64,000 bases of DNA from Panax quinquefolius (Eukaryota > Streptophyta > Magnoliopsida > Apiales > Araliaceae), in NCBI GenBank assembly GCA_020205615.1, contig CM035173.1:27739793-27803792 (forward strand), given 5' to 3'. A model generated the notes under the pieces. The model was not told the origin of the DNA, ran no database searches, and worked only from the letters and a program-made list of their open reading frames with translations. Each line of letters opens with the position of its first letter. Position 1 is the first letter of the stretch. Below, one piece after another: positions 22,753 to 34,137 of this stretch. The position numbers and the translations under genes are program-made.

Positions 22753-25350
22753 TGTAAGACCTGACTTTTATAAATAAAGATGAATTTTTCTATAAATATT
22801 ATTTTTGAATATTATGGAATAAATTTGATATAATGTTATAGTTGTGGGTAATATTTATAAATTTTGCAAAGTATGCAGTTGTTATAAAATATTAGTTTGG
22901 TGGGGAATATTCTTTTTGTTAGGGAATATTAAATACAATGATAACTCAATCATTGGTGGACCCCACAACATTATTGTCGGATTGAGAAAACGACAAAAAT
23001 ATTTTATAAAAATAACGGCGGAGGTGTTCTGAATTAAAAACTGTTGAACTACCGGTTGGTAAAAGAAATGCGATGTCTGGCGTGGTTGCGTAGTAGCACC
23101 GCGGTATTGATTATTGATGCTTTACGTGAGAAGTCACTCGGTTATGCTCGATTATTACTTTCTGATAATTCTTTGCATCATATCTCTTATATTATTGATT
23201 CATTATTGTCACGCAATATCATCATCATATAATATGTTATAGTATTAAATCAATAATTGAGGCGACAAGATTATAAATGATTAATAATTATTGAAAGATT
23301 AAATATGTGTTATGATTTGTGGTAAGTTTGATTAATTTATGGGGGCTCATATGTCATCATCTAAGAGTCTCTTCATCAATAGTATTTACCTTCGTGAATA
23401 GTAATTAGTAATTACCCTTGTGAATAGTATTTACCTTAAATCGATAGTAATTATCCTTGTGAATAGTATTTACCTTCGTCGATAGTAATTACCCTTGTGA
23501 ATAGTATTTACCTTCGTCGATAGTATTTACCTTCGTTAATAGTAATTACCTTTACACCGACGTCGAACCACTTGTCGTTTCACATTACTGGTACGTCGAA
23601 CCACTTGTCGTTTCACATTACGAGCGTCGAAACCGATTCGTCGATCCACTTGCCACTTCACATGACGGTGCTAAGCTAGAAATCTTCTATAAATAGAGGC
23701 CTAGGGCTTCATTATTTTCACGAATTCATTCAGCTATAGAGAGAAAGTATAGAGAGAATAAGAGAAAAGAAGAAGAGTATTTTATTCTACTACTGCTCTT
23801 TGCGAGATTCAATCTCCTACCAAATGTAAGGGGTTGTTATTCTTTCTTATTCATGAAGAGAAGCTGTTGTTATTCCATTGCTTATTATTACATTGGAATA
23901 ACTTTTGTATAAGTGGTTTACCCTATACTTGGTGACATTCTTCTATTATTACATTGGAACATCCTGTGCATGTGTTTTACACCTGACTGGTTTCCGTCTT
24001 TATCATTCTGTTGGAACATCACATGCGTGTGTTTTTACCAGGACTGGTTAAAATCTTTATTATTACATTTGGAACATCACATGCGTGTGTTTTACGGGAC
24101 TCTGGTTCCGTCTTTATTATTCTGTTGGAATATCCTATACGTGTGTTTTACACAGGATCAGTTCCATCTTTATTATTACATTTGGAACATCCTGTGGGTG
24201 TGAATTTCACGACTTTGGTTCCGTTATTTATTATTACATTGGAATAACACATGCATGCGATCTATCGCATGCATGGTGATTTCTTTTGTTATTCCATTCT
24301 TTATTATACCCAGTTTGGTTAAAACTTTGACTTATATACTCCATGAAATTAGTAGAATATCCTTGATATTTGCGTTTCATCGATATCTTTCATGGAAATA
24401 TTCTTGATCATTCTTGAATCTTACTCTACAAAAAGCGATGATCATGTTGACAATTTGGGCGTTAATAATTCTGGATAAAATAATTCTTGAACTTGTTTTA
24501 TTGAATTCTTATATCATTGTCATCATCCTCATGTTTATATTTTTTTGAAAGTCATACATGGCACCAGTAGTGCGTAGATGGACTTGGTATGATTATGACC
24601 GAGAGACTATTCGGTGTAATCATGGTAGTAATGTTACAAATGATGTGATAAAAAAAATCCTCGATGGTAGTAGTGCATTGATGGACGATTGTTGGCATGA
24701 TCATGACCATTAATGAATACACAAATATTCTTGGCCGTAGTGCATGAATAATTGTGGTCGTGATACTAAAAGAATATCCTTGGTAGTAGTGCGGGGGTGA
24801 TTCGATGATGTGGAATATTTATTAAAGTTTGAGTCTCGGCTATAACGATGATGATGAAAAACCTTTTAAAACCTAAAAGATAGTAGACTTTATTTTCTAC
24901 TTGACTCTTTTAATGGATTACGTATTCAAGCTGCAGATTAAACTGGTTGTCTATTGTATTTTATCGGTTTAACATTATTGAAGACTATTGATAATTTATT
25001 ACGCATTATCTTAGTCATAATATTTCTTCTTGGGCTAGTTGAGCTCACCTTTTCTTTCACCGTTCTCTTGAAAATGATAATATAGGCTGGGGACGAGTCG
25101 GAAGCAACGAGTGATGGTCTGAAGATAGCATTAGTAGTCCTCACTATTACAGAAATAGTGTGATAATAAGCGTAATGAGGACTTTTTGTTTGAGTTTGTA
25201 TAATATCTAGTAGACGATATTTGTATTTAAACTCACGGTTTATGTCGTATTATTATACCTGCAGTTATGTTAATAAGTTGTTTTTAAATTACATACCCAT
25301 GTAAGTGGCGACTCAAGATGGGTGATGTATACCTAATTTTGGGGCGTCAC
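22753..25350 (+). mobile_element. 3' LTR of element B
   Basis: Same plan as the 5' LTR: U3 array 23375-23545, TATA box at 23687-23696, CATGC(A/G)TG array 23870-24265, LTR core 25005-25049, end GGGGCGTCAC. It is followed by A internal sequence (GAGATATGATCCCC), not a primer site. Confidence 0.9.
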
Positions 25351-25529
25351 GACAACCTTGAGATATGATCCCCGGCTAAGATGCTTGAGATAAGAACTAG
25401 GAGGGAGAGACGGGAATTCCTTCGCTAGTATGATCTACCTAAGTTTATTTGTTATTTAATTGGTCGGTCGTAGTATAGGGATAATATTTGATATATTAAT
25501 TAACCCTTGTGTTGTGGCGGTGTTTGGAA

Positions 25530-26230
25530 ATGGCAAATGAAAATATTCACATGGAGTGAATGTGACCGGTTGTGACACCTTTAATCACTAATCGGAGTTA
25601 ATGAAGCAAAGGTCGACGAGGAACAAATTAGAGATACCCACGTAGTGAATGAAGAACTAATTGTTGCACCCGAGCTTAGTTGCAGAGGTAGCAAATATTG
25701 AGAGTGAGGAAGAAGAGGAAGAAGAGGAAGAAGAGGAACCCGAGGAGAATTGGTTAGAAGAAGTTTATGATCAAAACTTAGAATTACAAAATCGTGTTCG
25801 TGAGCTAGAAGAACAAAGTTGAAGAACGGCAAACGATGCATGGAACAAAGGGATACAACAATTCAAAATCAGTTACCCGATATGTGATGCTCGAACAAAA
25901 TCACGCTTTGGCGGGGTGTAAGATATTAAAGTTGGAATCTTAGAATTTTAAAATCAAAGATCACCGAAAGAAGAAACAATTGAACGAAGGAGAATAGGCG
26001 ATGCATGGGTAAAAAAGGCACAACGCGTTGATAGTGTAGAAAAAAGACGTCCAGATCCAATAAAGCCAAAATAGATGAAATGAACTTTGCTTTTGGGACA
26101 AAGAATTGGGAGAACCCAACATCGAATTTGGAATTACCACATGCATAGTGGTCAACAACCCGAATTCGATATGGATCGGAGAATAATGATTCAAATCATG
26201 GATCGTGAATGTGAAGAAGCACTTAAGGGT
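25530..26230 (+). pseudogene. gag: gag N-terminal remnant, A copy 1
   Basis: It starts MANENIHME and moves to an acidic run (EEEEEEEEEEPEENW) at about 25700-25760. A coiled-coil segment (VYDQNLELQNRVRELEE) and an AQRVDSVEK region near 26020 follow. Copies 2 and 3 are better or equally preserved (32093 and 50015). No CCHC knuckle and no capsid core are seen, so this is at most the N-terminal and coil part of Gag. Confidence 0.65.
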
Positions 26231-26329
26231 GGAATGTACCTATAGTAAAGTCAAACTCGTAATTTAAGCGAGGCGTTTATTCGAAAAACACGAACGGTTA
26301 TTACGTGTAAATTAATTATAAATTATTAC

Positions 26330-26560
26330 GAAGTCTATACTTTATTCAATACAAGTTCTACCCACTCTTTTATTCTACCTAGTTGTGTTCAATGTTTAAA
26401 TTTGACTCAAAAAAATTAGACTTTGATTTATCTATTGAAACTTCGTTGGGAGAAACCTTCGTTACCTCCATCTGCTTATTAATCTTGTTGTTTCAAATAA
26501 ACACTTTCACGTTACTCTATCGATCTTATCTCTTTGAAAATACTTGCCTTTGAGGTAATT
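26330..26560 (+). pseudogene. Protease remnant, A copy 1
   Basis: The wording TLFNTSSTHSFILP aligns with DLGSTHSFISP of B, so the catalytic Asp position reads Asn. Downstream LNLT and ETSLGETFVTS-like wording also aligns. The same Asn change appears in copy 2 (32913-33060), arguing that the loss predates the array. Confidence 0.6.
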
Positions 26561-26999
26561 TTTGAAAATGATTGATTAACTACTCATTATTCTTTTTGTA
26601 AGGTTGTTAGCTTTCATATTCCTAACCAACCAACGTTATACTGAATTCAAAGTAACCAAACCCTAAAGTTAATCAACGTTATATCAAGCCATAAGTAAAG
26701 AGCCCCATCCTTTCGTTGTTGACTTCCTTGTGTGGAATGCAATGCAAAGCGACTTTCTTTAGGGCGACGTCGTGAATGAAGATGGCAAGTTGATAGGTAT
26801 CATTGTGAGGTGCTATCCGGGTTAAGGGATGAAGTCACAGTTGGTATTAATGTGGCGTCTTATCCAAGTCTTGGACGAGAGTAATAGCTTTTGAATGTAT
26901 TTCTATCATTAATAAATTTCCTTGGCGTATTCTTGAAGACTTCTAGCCTACCCTAGAACGTGAAATCGAATTTTGTATTGACCCCAGTACAAAAACTCA

Positions 27000-28200
27000 T
27001 TTCTTAAACCCTCAAATATTTCTTCAACTAAAAGGATCTGTTTACGAGGATTATGATGAAAGTTATAATAAAAGCATTGGACTAATGAAAATCATGGGTA
27101 TATGAAGTATTAGTAAGTGTTATGTTGGTTATTATGTGAAAACATGAAAGTTTCTTAGAAATCACAAAGAGTTGAAAATCCGATTTTGGTGAAAAACGTA
27201 ACATAAAATTCAATTGACCATATCTCTTATTATATTTTGAATTTTTGAGTGTGGTCAAGTCCTAGAGTTAGATCTATGAGTTACCTAACTAATCCAAGTG
27301 GAATTACTGGAAAAGGTGTTGTAGATTTTTGTGTGGACTGATTTTAACAAAGGAGTGCAAAGCTGCAAAAAAAAACCGAAAAAGCTGCTGCCATGATTTT
27401 AGAGGGGCTGTTTCGGCCACTTAAATTATGAGAAAAATTCTGGCCTTTTGGGACATGAGGGTATATGGTATAAAGTACCTCCTGTCCAAAAATGAGCTCA
27501 TTCTGACTTAAAATGAGCAAGTTATGACCATTTCAATATTTAGGTTTTTTCGACGAAAAACGATATAACCGGAGTTTTACAACTCAGATGACCATGAAAT
27601 ATAAACTGGAGGCTCACGTTAACATGTGTAAGGTCCTGCCAAGATTTGGGAATTTTTGGAGTTAAACTTGAGGTAGCTAATTTCTTAAGGAATTAATTAG
27701 AAATTAATTTTTGAAAAATAGTAATTGAATTTTAAAAATTAGAGAAAATATATTTTCATTATGGGACTATATTATGCTAAATCTCAGAAAAGAAATATTT
27801 TTGGGACTAATTTGGTATTTTTCTTGAAAATAGTTTAATTCTGAACATATGAGTTAAATATGTTATGTGAAATAATGAAAGTTGAAAATAGGATTTTATG
27901 GCTAAAGAATCCTATATAGAGTATATGCATATTTTTTGATGAGGATTTGATAATTGGTGATGATATCTTATGAGTATGGCATTTTGAATGATTAAATGCA
28001 TTATATGGTAAAGCGTAAACAATTGAGATAAATTGTTTATAAATTTAAGAAGTGATTAAAATATTGTTATAATATTAATGATATTAGATTATGAGATTAT
28101 TAAGTGATTGATAACATGGGGATATTCTTGAATCTGGATAAATTATATTATAAATGTTTAATATTTATCCTTTATCTCATTTGATTGATTCTTTATATCA
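27000..28200 (+). other. Long non-coding part of A internal region 1
   Basis: No protein match is seen in 1.2 kb. It is almost identical to 51480-52680, and to 33590-34137 plus 43238-43430 where copy 2 is not deleted. The sequence replaces the place where RT to integrase would lie and is of unknown origin. Confidence 0.7.
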
Positions 28201-28313
28201 TTATCCTCATGTTTATATTATGTTGAAAGTCATCTACGTGGCTGTAGTGCATAGATGAACTTGGTATGATTATGACCGAGGATTGTTCGGTATAATCATA
28301 ACCGTAATTGAAA

Positions 28314-28830
28314 ACACGATTATCTTTGGTAGTAGTGCATGGATAATTTGTGGTCGTGATACTAATGAGTACACGATTATCTTTGGTAGTAGTGTCGTGG
28401 ATAATTTGTGGTCGTGATACTAATGAATACACGATTATCTTTGGCCATAGTGCATGGATAATTTGTGGTCGTGATACTAATGAATACACGATTATCTTTG
28501 GTAGTAGTGCATGGATAATTTGTGGTCGTGATACTAATGAATACACGATTATCTTTGGTAGTAGTGCATGGATAATTTGTGGTCGTGATACTAATGAATA
28601 CACGATTATCTTTGGTAGTAAGTAGTGCACGGATAATTTGTGGTCGTGATACTAATGAATACACGATTATCTTTGGTAGTAGTGCATGGATAATTGTGGT
28701 CGTGATACTAATGAATACACGATTATCTTTGGACGTAGTGCATGGATAATTTGTGGTCGTGATACTAATGAATACACCATTATCTTTGGCCGTAGTGCAT
28801 GGATAATTCGTGGTCGTGATACTAATGAAT
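28314..28830 (+). repeat. 57-bp minisatellite, about 9 units (A copy 1)
   Basis: The unit reads ACACGATTATCTTTGG, (C)GTAGTGCATGG, ATAATTTGTGGTCG, TGATACTAATGAAT. As 57 is a multiple of 3 it stays open on both strands, which explains the repeating short ORFs here. Related single or double units exist in the LTRs (for example 420-500 and 17320-17380), so it probably arose from LTR sequence. Confidence 0.9.
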
Positions 28831-29104
28831 ATCCTTGGCACGTAGTGCGGGGATGATTCGATGATATGGATTAATTATTGAGTCGAGTCTCAAAGAATGA
28901 AATATTAATTCATGGATGTGGTAAAAGTCATCTTCTTTGGTAGTAGTGCATTGATAGACTTGGTATGATTATGACCACGTATTATTCGGTATAATCATGG
29001 CCAGTAATTGAAAACACGAATGTCCTTAGCTAAGTAGTGCATGGATAATTCATGGTTGTGATACTATTAAAATTTGAGTCTCGATATTATTGGTTTTACG
29101 ATTT

Positions 29105-29215
29105 ATATATCTTTGGCACATGTAATGCAAAGATGAATTGTTAATAAATATCTTTGGCTCATAGTGCAAAGATGAATTGTTAATGAATATCTTTGGTAGG
29201 ATTGCGAAGATGAAC
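29105..29215 (+). repeat. Short tandem repeat CTTTGGC-TAGTGCAAAGATGAA, 3 units
   Basis: Units of about 53 bp just before the 3' end of A internal 1; copies at 44219-44325 and 53577-53680. The reverse complement of the same motif forms the TTTGCACTA-CCAAAGATATTCATC repeats in the C and E LTRs (34709-34835, 45303-45475). Confidence 0.75.
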
Positions 29216-29315
29216 TTAATGTTTTCAACGATAAAGGTATTCAAGGTATCCTCACCTCTTTATCATACCGTATGTACCCTAATTTCGAGTGCTAAATTCC
29301 ATAAGGAGGAGAGAT

Positions 29316-31741
29316 TGTGAGACCCCAGTTTTTATCAATAAAGATTTAAATTTTGTCGAAATAATTTTTAATATTATAGTGTGAATTTGAGATAATATTA
29401 TAGTTGTGGGTAGCATTTATAAATTTTGCAAAAAGTATGCGGTGGTTATATATTATATTCAATTAGTCGGGAATATTTAGGTTTAGCGGGGGAATATTAA
29501 ATACAATGGCTCAATCATTGGTGGACCCTATAATGTAATTATTGTCGGATTGAGAAAACGACAAAAATATTTTATTGAAATAACGGCGGAAGTTTTACCG
29601 TTGATCTTTGTTGAACTACTTTCAGTAGTAAAAGTACAAGATGTCGTGTAGTTGTACAAGTAGTACACCAGTATTGATTATCGATCTTATGTGAGAAGTC
29701 ACCAGTTTGATTCCATTATTATTCGATTAATAATATGAATTATTATAATGATAATGACGTTTTGTTTTATTCAGTATTATTAACGTAATAAAATGAAACA
29801 TCTTTTATATAAAAAGCAGAATACTTTATTAAAGTTATTCATAAATAGAATATATTATATTTTATTATGCATAGTGTTGCATAGTGTTTTGCATAGTGTT
29901 TTGCGTAGTAAAAATGTTTTTATATAATTAAAATATATGATATTTTATTTAAAAGATTTTGCTTTAAATATGGACCGTCGATTAAAGTAAATCAATCTGG
30001 ACCGCTCATGAATTAATTACTATGCATTCTATTTTCCTATAAATGAAGCTCATTCCTTCATTATTTTCTTACTTAATTCACTTTGAAACTCTAGAGAGAA
30101 ATTATAGAGAGAAGCTATAGAGAAAATATATAGAGAGAAAGAAGAAGAGTATTACGGTACTTCACTACTTTGATATCCGATTGTCTTTTTTACTAAGAGG
30201 TATTATTTGTTGTATTCGTAAGGGATATTATTCATTTGTATTCATGAAGAGAACCTCATTATTCCATTCATTATTATTACATTGGAATAACTTTTGTAAA
30301 AGTGGTATACCCTATACATAACTTTTGTATATGCGGCGTACCCCCTATACTTGGTGAAATCCTTATATTATTCCATTCTTATTTATTACATTGGAATAAC
30401 TCAGATAATGCTGAATCCCCTATACTTGGTGATCTTCTTCATTATTCCATTCTTTATTATTACATTTGGAATATCCTCATGCGTGTGTTTTACACCGACC
30501 AGTTCCATTGTTTATTATTCCGCATTTATTATTACATTTGGAATATCACATGCATGTGTTTTACACCGGACTGGTTCCATTGTTTATTATTCAAATTTAT
30601 TATTACATTGGATCATCCGCTTGTGAATTTCACCGACCTCGGTTCCGTTATTATTATTCTCATTGGAATAACTTTGCTCACGCCAAGTACCGCATGCATG
30701 GTGATTTCTTTTGTTATTCCATTCTTTATTATACCCAAATTGGTTAAAACTTTGACTTCTATACTCCATGAAATTAGTAGAATATCCTTGATATTTGCGT
30801 TTCATCCATATCTTTTCATGGAAATATTCTTCCGATCATTCTTGAATTTTACTCTACAAAACAAATTATCTTGTTGACAATTTGACGTTACTAATTCCTG
30901 GATAAAATAATTCTTGAACTTGTTTTATTGAATTATTATGTCATCATCATCATCATCCTCATGATATATTATGTTATCTTTGGCTTACGTGCATAGATGA
31001 ACTTAGTATGATTATGACCAGGATCATTCGGTATAATCATGGCTTGTTATAAATGATGTGATAAAAGTCCTCGGTGGCACATAATGCGTTGATGGATAGT
31101 TTTGGTATGATTATGACCGGGGGTGATTCGGTATATAGTCATGACCATTGATAATTTGATGAAAATCCTTGGCCAGTAGTACAGGGATGATTAGATGTGG
31201 TGGTTTATTTATTAAAAATCGAGTCTCAAATGATAAAAAAATTTATGAAAACCTTTTAAAACCTAAAAGATAGTAGACTTTATTTTCTACTTGACTCTTT
31301 TAATGGATTGCATATTCATTGCAGCTTAAACTGGTTATACTATTGTATTTTATCGGTTTAACATCATTTGAAGGCTAATGATAATTTATTCGCATTATCT
31401 TAGTCATAATATTTCTTCTTGGGCTAGTTGAGCTCACCCTTTCTTTCACCGTTCTCTTGAGAAATGAGAACATAGCCGGGAGACGAGTCGGGGAACCGGA
31501 GTAATGGTCCGAGGATAGCATTAGTAGTCCTCACTATTACGTGAAATAGTGTGATAATAGTTGTAATGAGGACTCCTTTTGAGTTTGTATAATATCTAGT
31601 GAGACAATATTTGTATTCAAACTCACGCTTTATGTCGTATTGTACCCGACATTTATATTAATAAGTTGTATTTGAATTTATGTACCATGTAAGTGGCGAC
31701 CCAAGATGGGTGCAGACGATACCTAATTTTAGGGGCGCCAC
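29316..31741 (+). mobile_element. A element LTR 2 (shared by internal regions 1 and 2)
   Basis: It starts TGTGAGACCCC after a polypurine tract and ends AGGGGCGCCAC directly before a primer site (31744-31755). It is therefore the 3' LTR of one unit and the 5' LTR of the next. TATA near 30040, leader array 30250-30690, LTR core 31394-31438. Confidence 0.9.
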
Positions 31742-32092
31742 GGTTGGTATCGAGAGCCATAAGTGAAAAGAGCCCCCGAGCCTCTCATTGGTGACTTCTG
31801 TTGATGGGGAATGCACCGCCGGACTCTCTCGTAGGGACGCCTTGATTTTTCGGTGGCAAGTCGATAGTACTAATGTGAGGTCTTGACACAAGTTGGTGTC
31901 CGTGAGTCACATTTGGTATCGAGCTTAGGATATGATCCTCGGCTAAGATCTAGAGATAAGAACTAGGAGGGAGAGACGGGAATTCCTTTGCTAGTATGAT
32001 CTACCTAAGTTTATTTGTTATTTAATTGGTCACGAGTATAGGGATAATATTTGATATATTAATTAACCCTTGTGTTGTGGCGGTGTTTGGAA

Positions 32093-32800
32093 ATGGCGGT
32101 GAAAAAATATTCACAATGGAGTGAATGTGACCAAGTTATGACACCTTTAATCACTAATCGTGTTAATGCAAAGGTCGATTTGAGAGAACAAATTAGAGAT
32201 ACCCACGTAGTGAATGAAGAACTAATTGTTGCACCCGAGCTAGTTCCGGTGGTAGCGGTGAGAGTGAGGAAGAAGAGAGAAGAAGAGGAAGAAGAGGAAC
32301 CCGAGGAGAATTGGTTAGAAGAAGTTTATGATCAAAACTTAGAATTACAAAATCGTGTTCGTGTGAGCTAGAAGAACGAGTTGAAGAACGGCAAGAAACG
32401 GTCGTGGAACAAAGGGATACAACAATTCAAAATTGGGTTACCCGATATTTGATGCTCGAACAAAATCACGCTTTGCAAAGGTGTAAGATATTAAAGTTGG
32501 AATCGAGAATTTAAAAATCAAAGATCACCGAAAGAAGAAACAACCGAACGAAGGAGAATAGGCGATGCATGGGTAAAAAGGCCGCACAACGCGTTGATAG
32601 TGTAGAAAAAGACGTCCGATCCAATAAAGCCAAAATAGATGAAATGAACTTTTCTTTTGGACAAACGAATTGGGAGAACCCAACATCGAATTCGAATTAC
32701 CACGTGAATAGTGGTCAACCCGAATTCGATATGGATCGGAGAATAATGATTCAAATCATGGATCGGGGAATGTGAAGAAGCACTTAAGGGTGGAATGCAC
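32093..32800 (+). pseudogene. gag: gag N-terminal remnant, A copy 2
   Basis: It starts MAVKKYSQWSECDQVMTPLI and continues with INTRVNAK-like wording, an acidic Glu tract (32266-32305) and a PEENWLEEVYDQNLELQNRV coil. The frame breaks at 32365 and resumes (GKKAAQRVDSVEKDVRSNKA, 32569-32640; IDEMNFSFGQ). It is the longest-preserved copy, about 93 residues before the first break. C has the equivalent sequence on the minus strand at about 42600-42790, so A derives from a C-like element. The function is presumably the same as Gag's N-terminal region; no zinc knuckle follows. Confidence 0.65.
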
Positions 32801-32889
32801 CCTATAGCAAAAAAGTCAAACTTCGGAATTTAAGCGAGAAGCGTTTAATCGAAAACCCGAACGAAGTTATTACGGGTAAATTAATTATA

Positions 32890-33060
32890 AATTATTATGA
32901 AGTCTATACTTTATTCAATACAAGTTCTACCCACTCTTTTATTCTACCTAGTTGTGTTCAATGTTTAAATTTGACTCGGAAAAATTAGACTTTGATTTAT
33001 CTATCAAACTTCGTTGGGAGAAACCTTCGTTACCTCCAATCGCTTATTAATCTTGTTGTT
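32890..33060 (+). pseudogene. Protease remnant, A copy 2
   Basis: Wording YEVYTLFNTSSTHSFILPS near 32898-32955, with Asn for the catalytic Asp, as in copies 1 (26330) and 3 (50790-50850). Downstream CLNLT matches the B and C proteases. Confidence 0.6.
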
Positions 33061-34137
33061 TCAAATAAACACTTTCACGCTACTTCGTCGATCTTATCTC
33101 TTTGAAAATACTTGCCTTTGAGGTAATTTTTGAAAATGATTGATTAACTACTCATTATTCTTTTTGTAAGGTTGTTAGCTTTCATATTCCTAACCAACCT
33201 GTTATCTGAATTCAAAGTAACCAAACCCTAAAGTTAATCATCATTATATCAAGCCATAAGTAAAGAGCCCCGATCCTTTCGTTGTTGACTTCCTTGTGTG
33301 GAATGCACCGCTTTACTTTCAGAGGCGGCGTCGTGATCAAGATGGCAAGTTGATAGGTATCATTGTGAGGTGCTATCCGTGTTAAGGGATAGAAGTCACA
33401 GATTGGTATTAATATGACGTACTATCCAAGTCTTGGGCGAGAGTAATGATTTTGAATGATATTTCTATCAATAATAAATTTCTTGGCGTATTCTTGAAGA
33501 CTTCCTAGCCTACCCTAGAACGTGAAATCGAATTTTGTATTGACCCCAGTACAAAAACTCATTTCTTAAACCCTCAAATATTTCTTCAACTAAAAGGATC
33601 TGTTTACGAGGATTATGATGAAAGTTATAATAAAAGCATTGGACTAATGAAAATCATGGGTATATGAAGTATTAGTAATTGTTATGTTGGTTATTATGTG
33701 AAAACATGAAAGTTTCTTAGAAATCACAAAGAGTTGAAAATCAGATTTTGGTGAAAAACGTAACATAAAATTCAATTGACCATATCTCTTATTATATTTT
33801 GAATTTTTGAGTGTGGTCAAGTCCTAGAGTTAGATCTATGAGTTACCTAACTAATCCAAGTGGAATTACTGGAAAAGGTGTTGTAGATTTTTGTGTGGAC
33901 TGATTTTAGCAAAGGAGTGCAAAGCTGCAAAAAAAAATATTTGGTATTTTTCATGAAAATAGTTTAGTTACGAACATATGAGTTAAATATGTTATGTGAA
34001 GTAACAAAGTTGAAAATAGGATTTTATGGCTAAAGAATCCTATATAGAGTATATGCATATTTTTTTGATGAGGGATTTGATAATTGGTGATGATATCTTA
34101 TGAGTATGGCATTTTTGAATGATTAAATGCATTATAT

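Larger units (their letters stand above)
15345..25350 (+). mobile_element. Element B: Ty3/gypsy Tekay/Del-type chromovirus with gag-pol
   Basis: Two 2.6 kb LTRs (15345-17951 and 22753-25350, TGTAAGACC...GGGGCGTCAC) flank a 4.8 kb internal region. It has a primer site (TTGATATCGAGC, 17954-17965), gag with two CCHC knuckles, PR, RT, RNase H, integrase, a chromodomain-type tail and a polypurine tract (AAGAAGGGAGG, 22741-22751). Domain order, long LTRs and tail wording fit the Tekay (Del) clade. It is inserted in the leader of A at TATC-AGCTA; a clean TSD is not visible, perhaps through consensus errors. The two LTRs differ almost only by 1-4 base indels, suggesting recent insertion plus sequencing error. 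Confidence 0.92.
25351..29315 (+). mobile_element. A internal region 1 (continued after B)
   Basis: It contains the leader end, a gag-like ORF remnant (25530-26230), a PR remnant (26330-26560), a module resembling the leader (26700-26885), a long AT-rich non-coding part (27000-28200), the 57-bp minisatellite (28314-28830), shorter CTTTGGC-TAGTGCAAAGATGAA repeats (29105-29215) and the polypurine tract. There is no RT, RNase H or integrase anywhere, and all three A internals share this structure. Confidence 0.85.
31742..34137 (+). mobile_element. A internal region 2, first part
   Basis: Primer site, leader module (31757-31912), second primer-like site (31913), gag remnant (32093-32800), PR remnant (32913-33060), middle module (33262-33435) and non-coding part. 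About 450 bp present in the other copies (27380-27820; 51860-52290) is missing at 33935, right after an A run. C is inserted at 34137. Confidence 0.85.

Noticed and set aside
15345..25350. An endogenous pararetrovirus or envelope-carrying element instead of a plain LTR retrotransposon
   Set aside because: Clear LTRs, initiator-Met primer site, integrase after RT/RNase H and no envelope or movement-protein ORF; this is an ordinary Ty3/gypsy chromovirus order.
28314..28830. CRISPR-like regular repeats
   Set aside because: Units are directly tandem with no unique spacers, and the setting is a plant retrotransposon.
28193..28841. ORFs of 91-154 residues over the minisatellite on both strands (also at 43472-43894 and 52891-53196)
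   Set aside because: They are translations of the 57-bp repeat; openness follows from the unit being a multiple of 3 without stops. No start context or protein family supports them.
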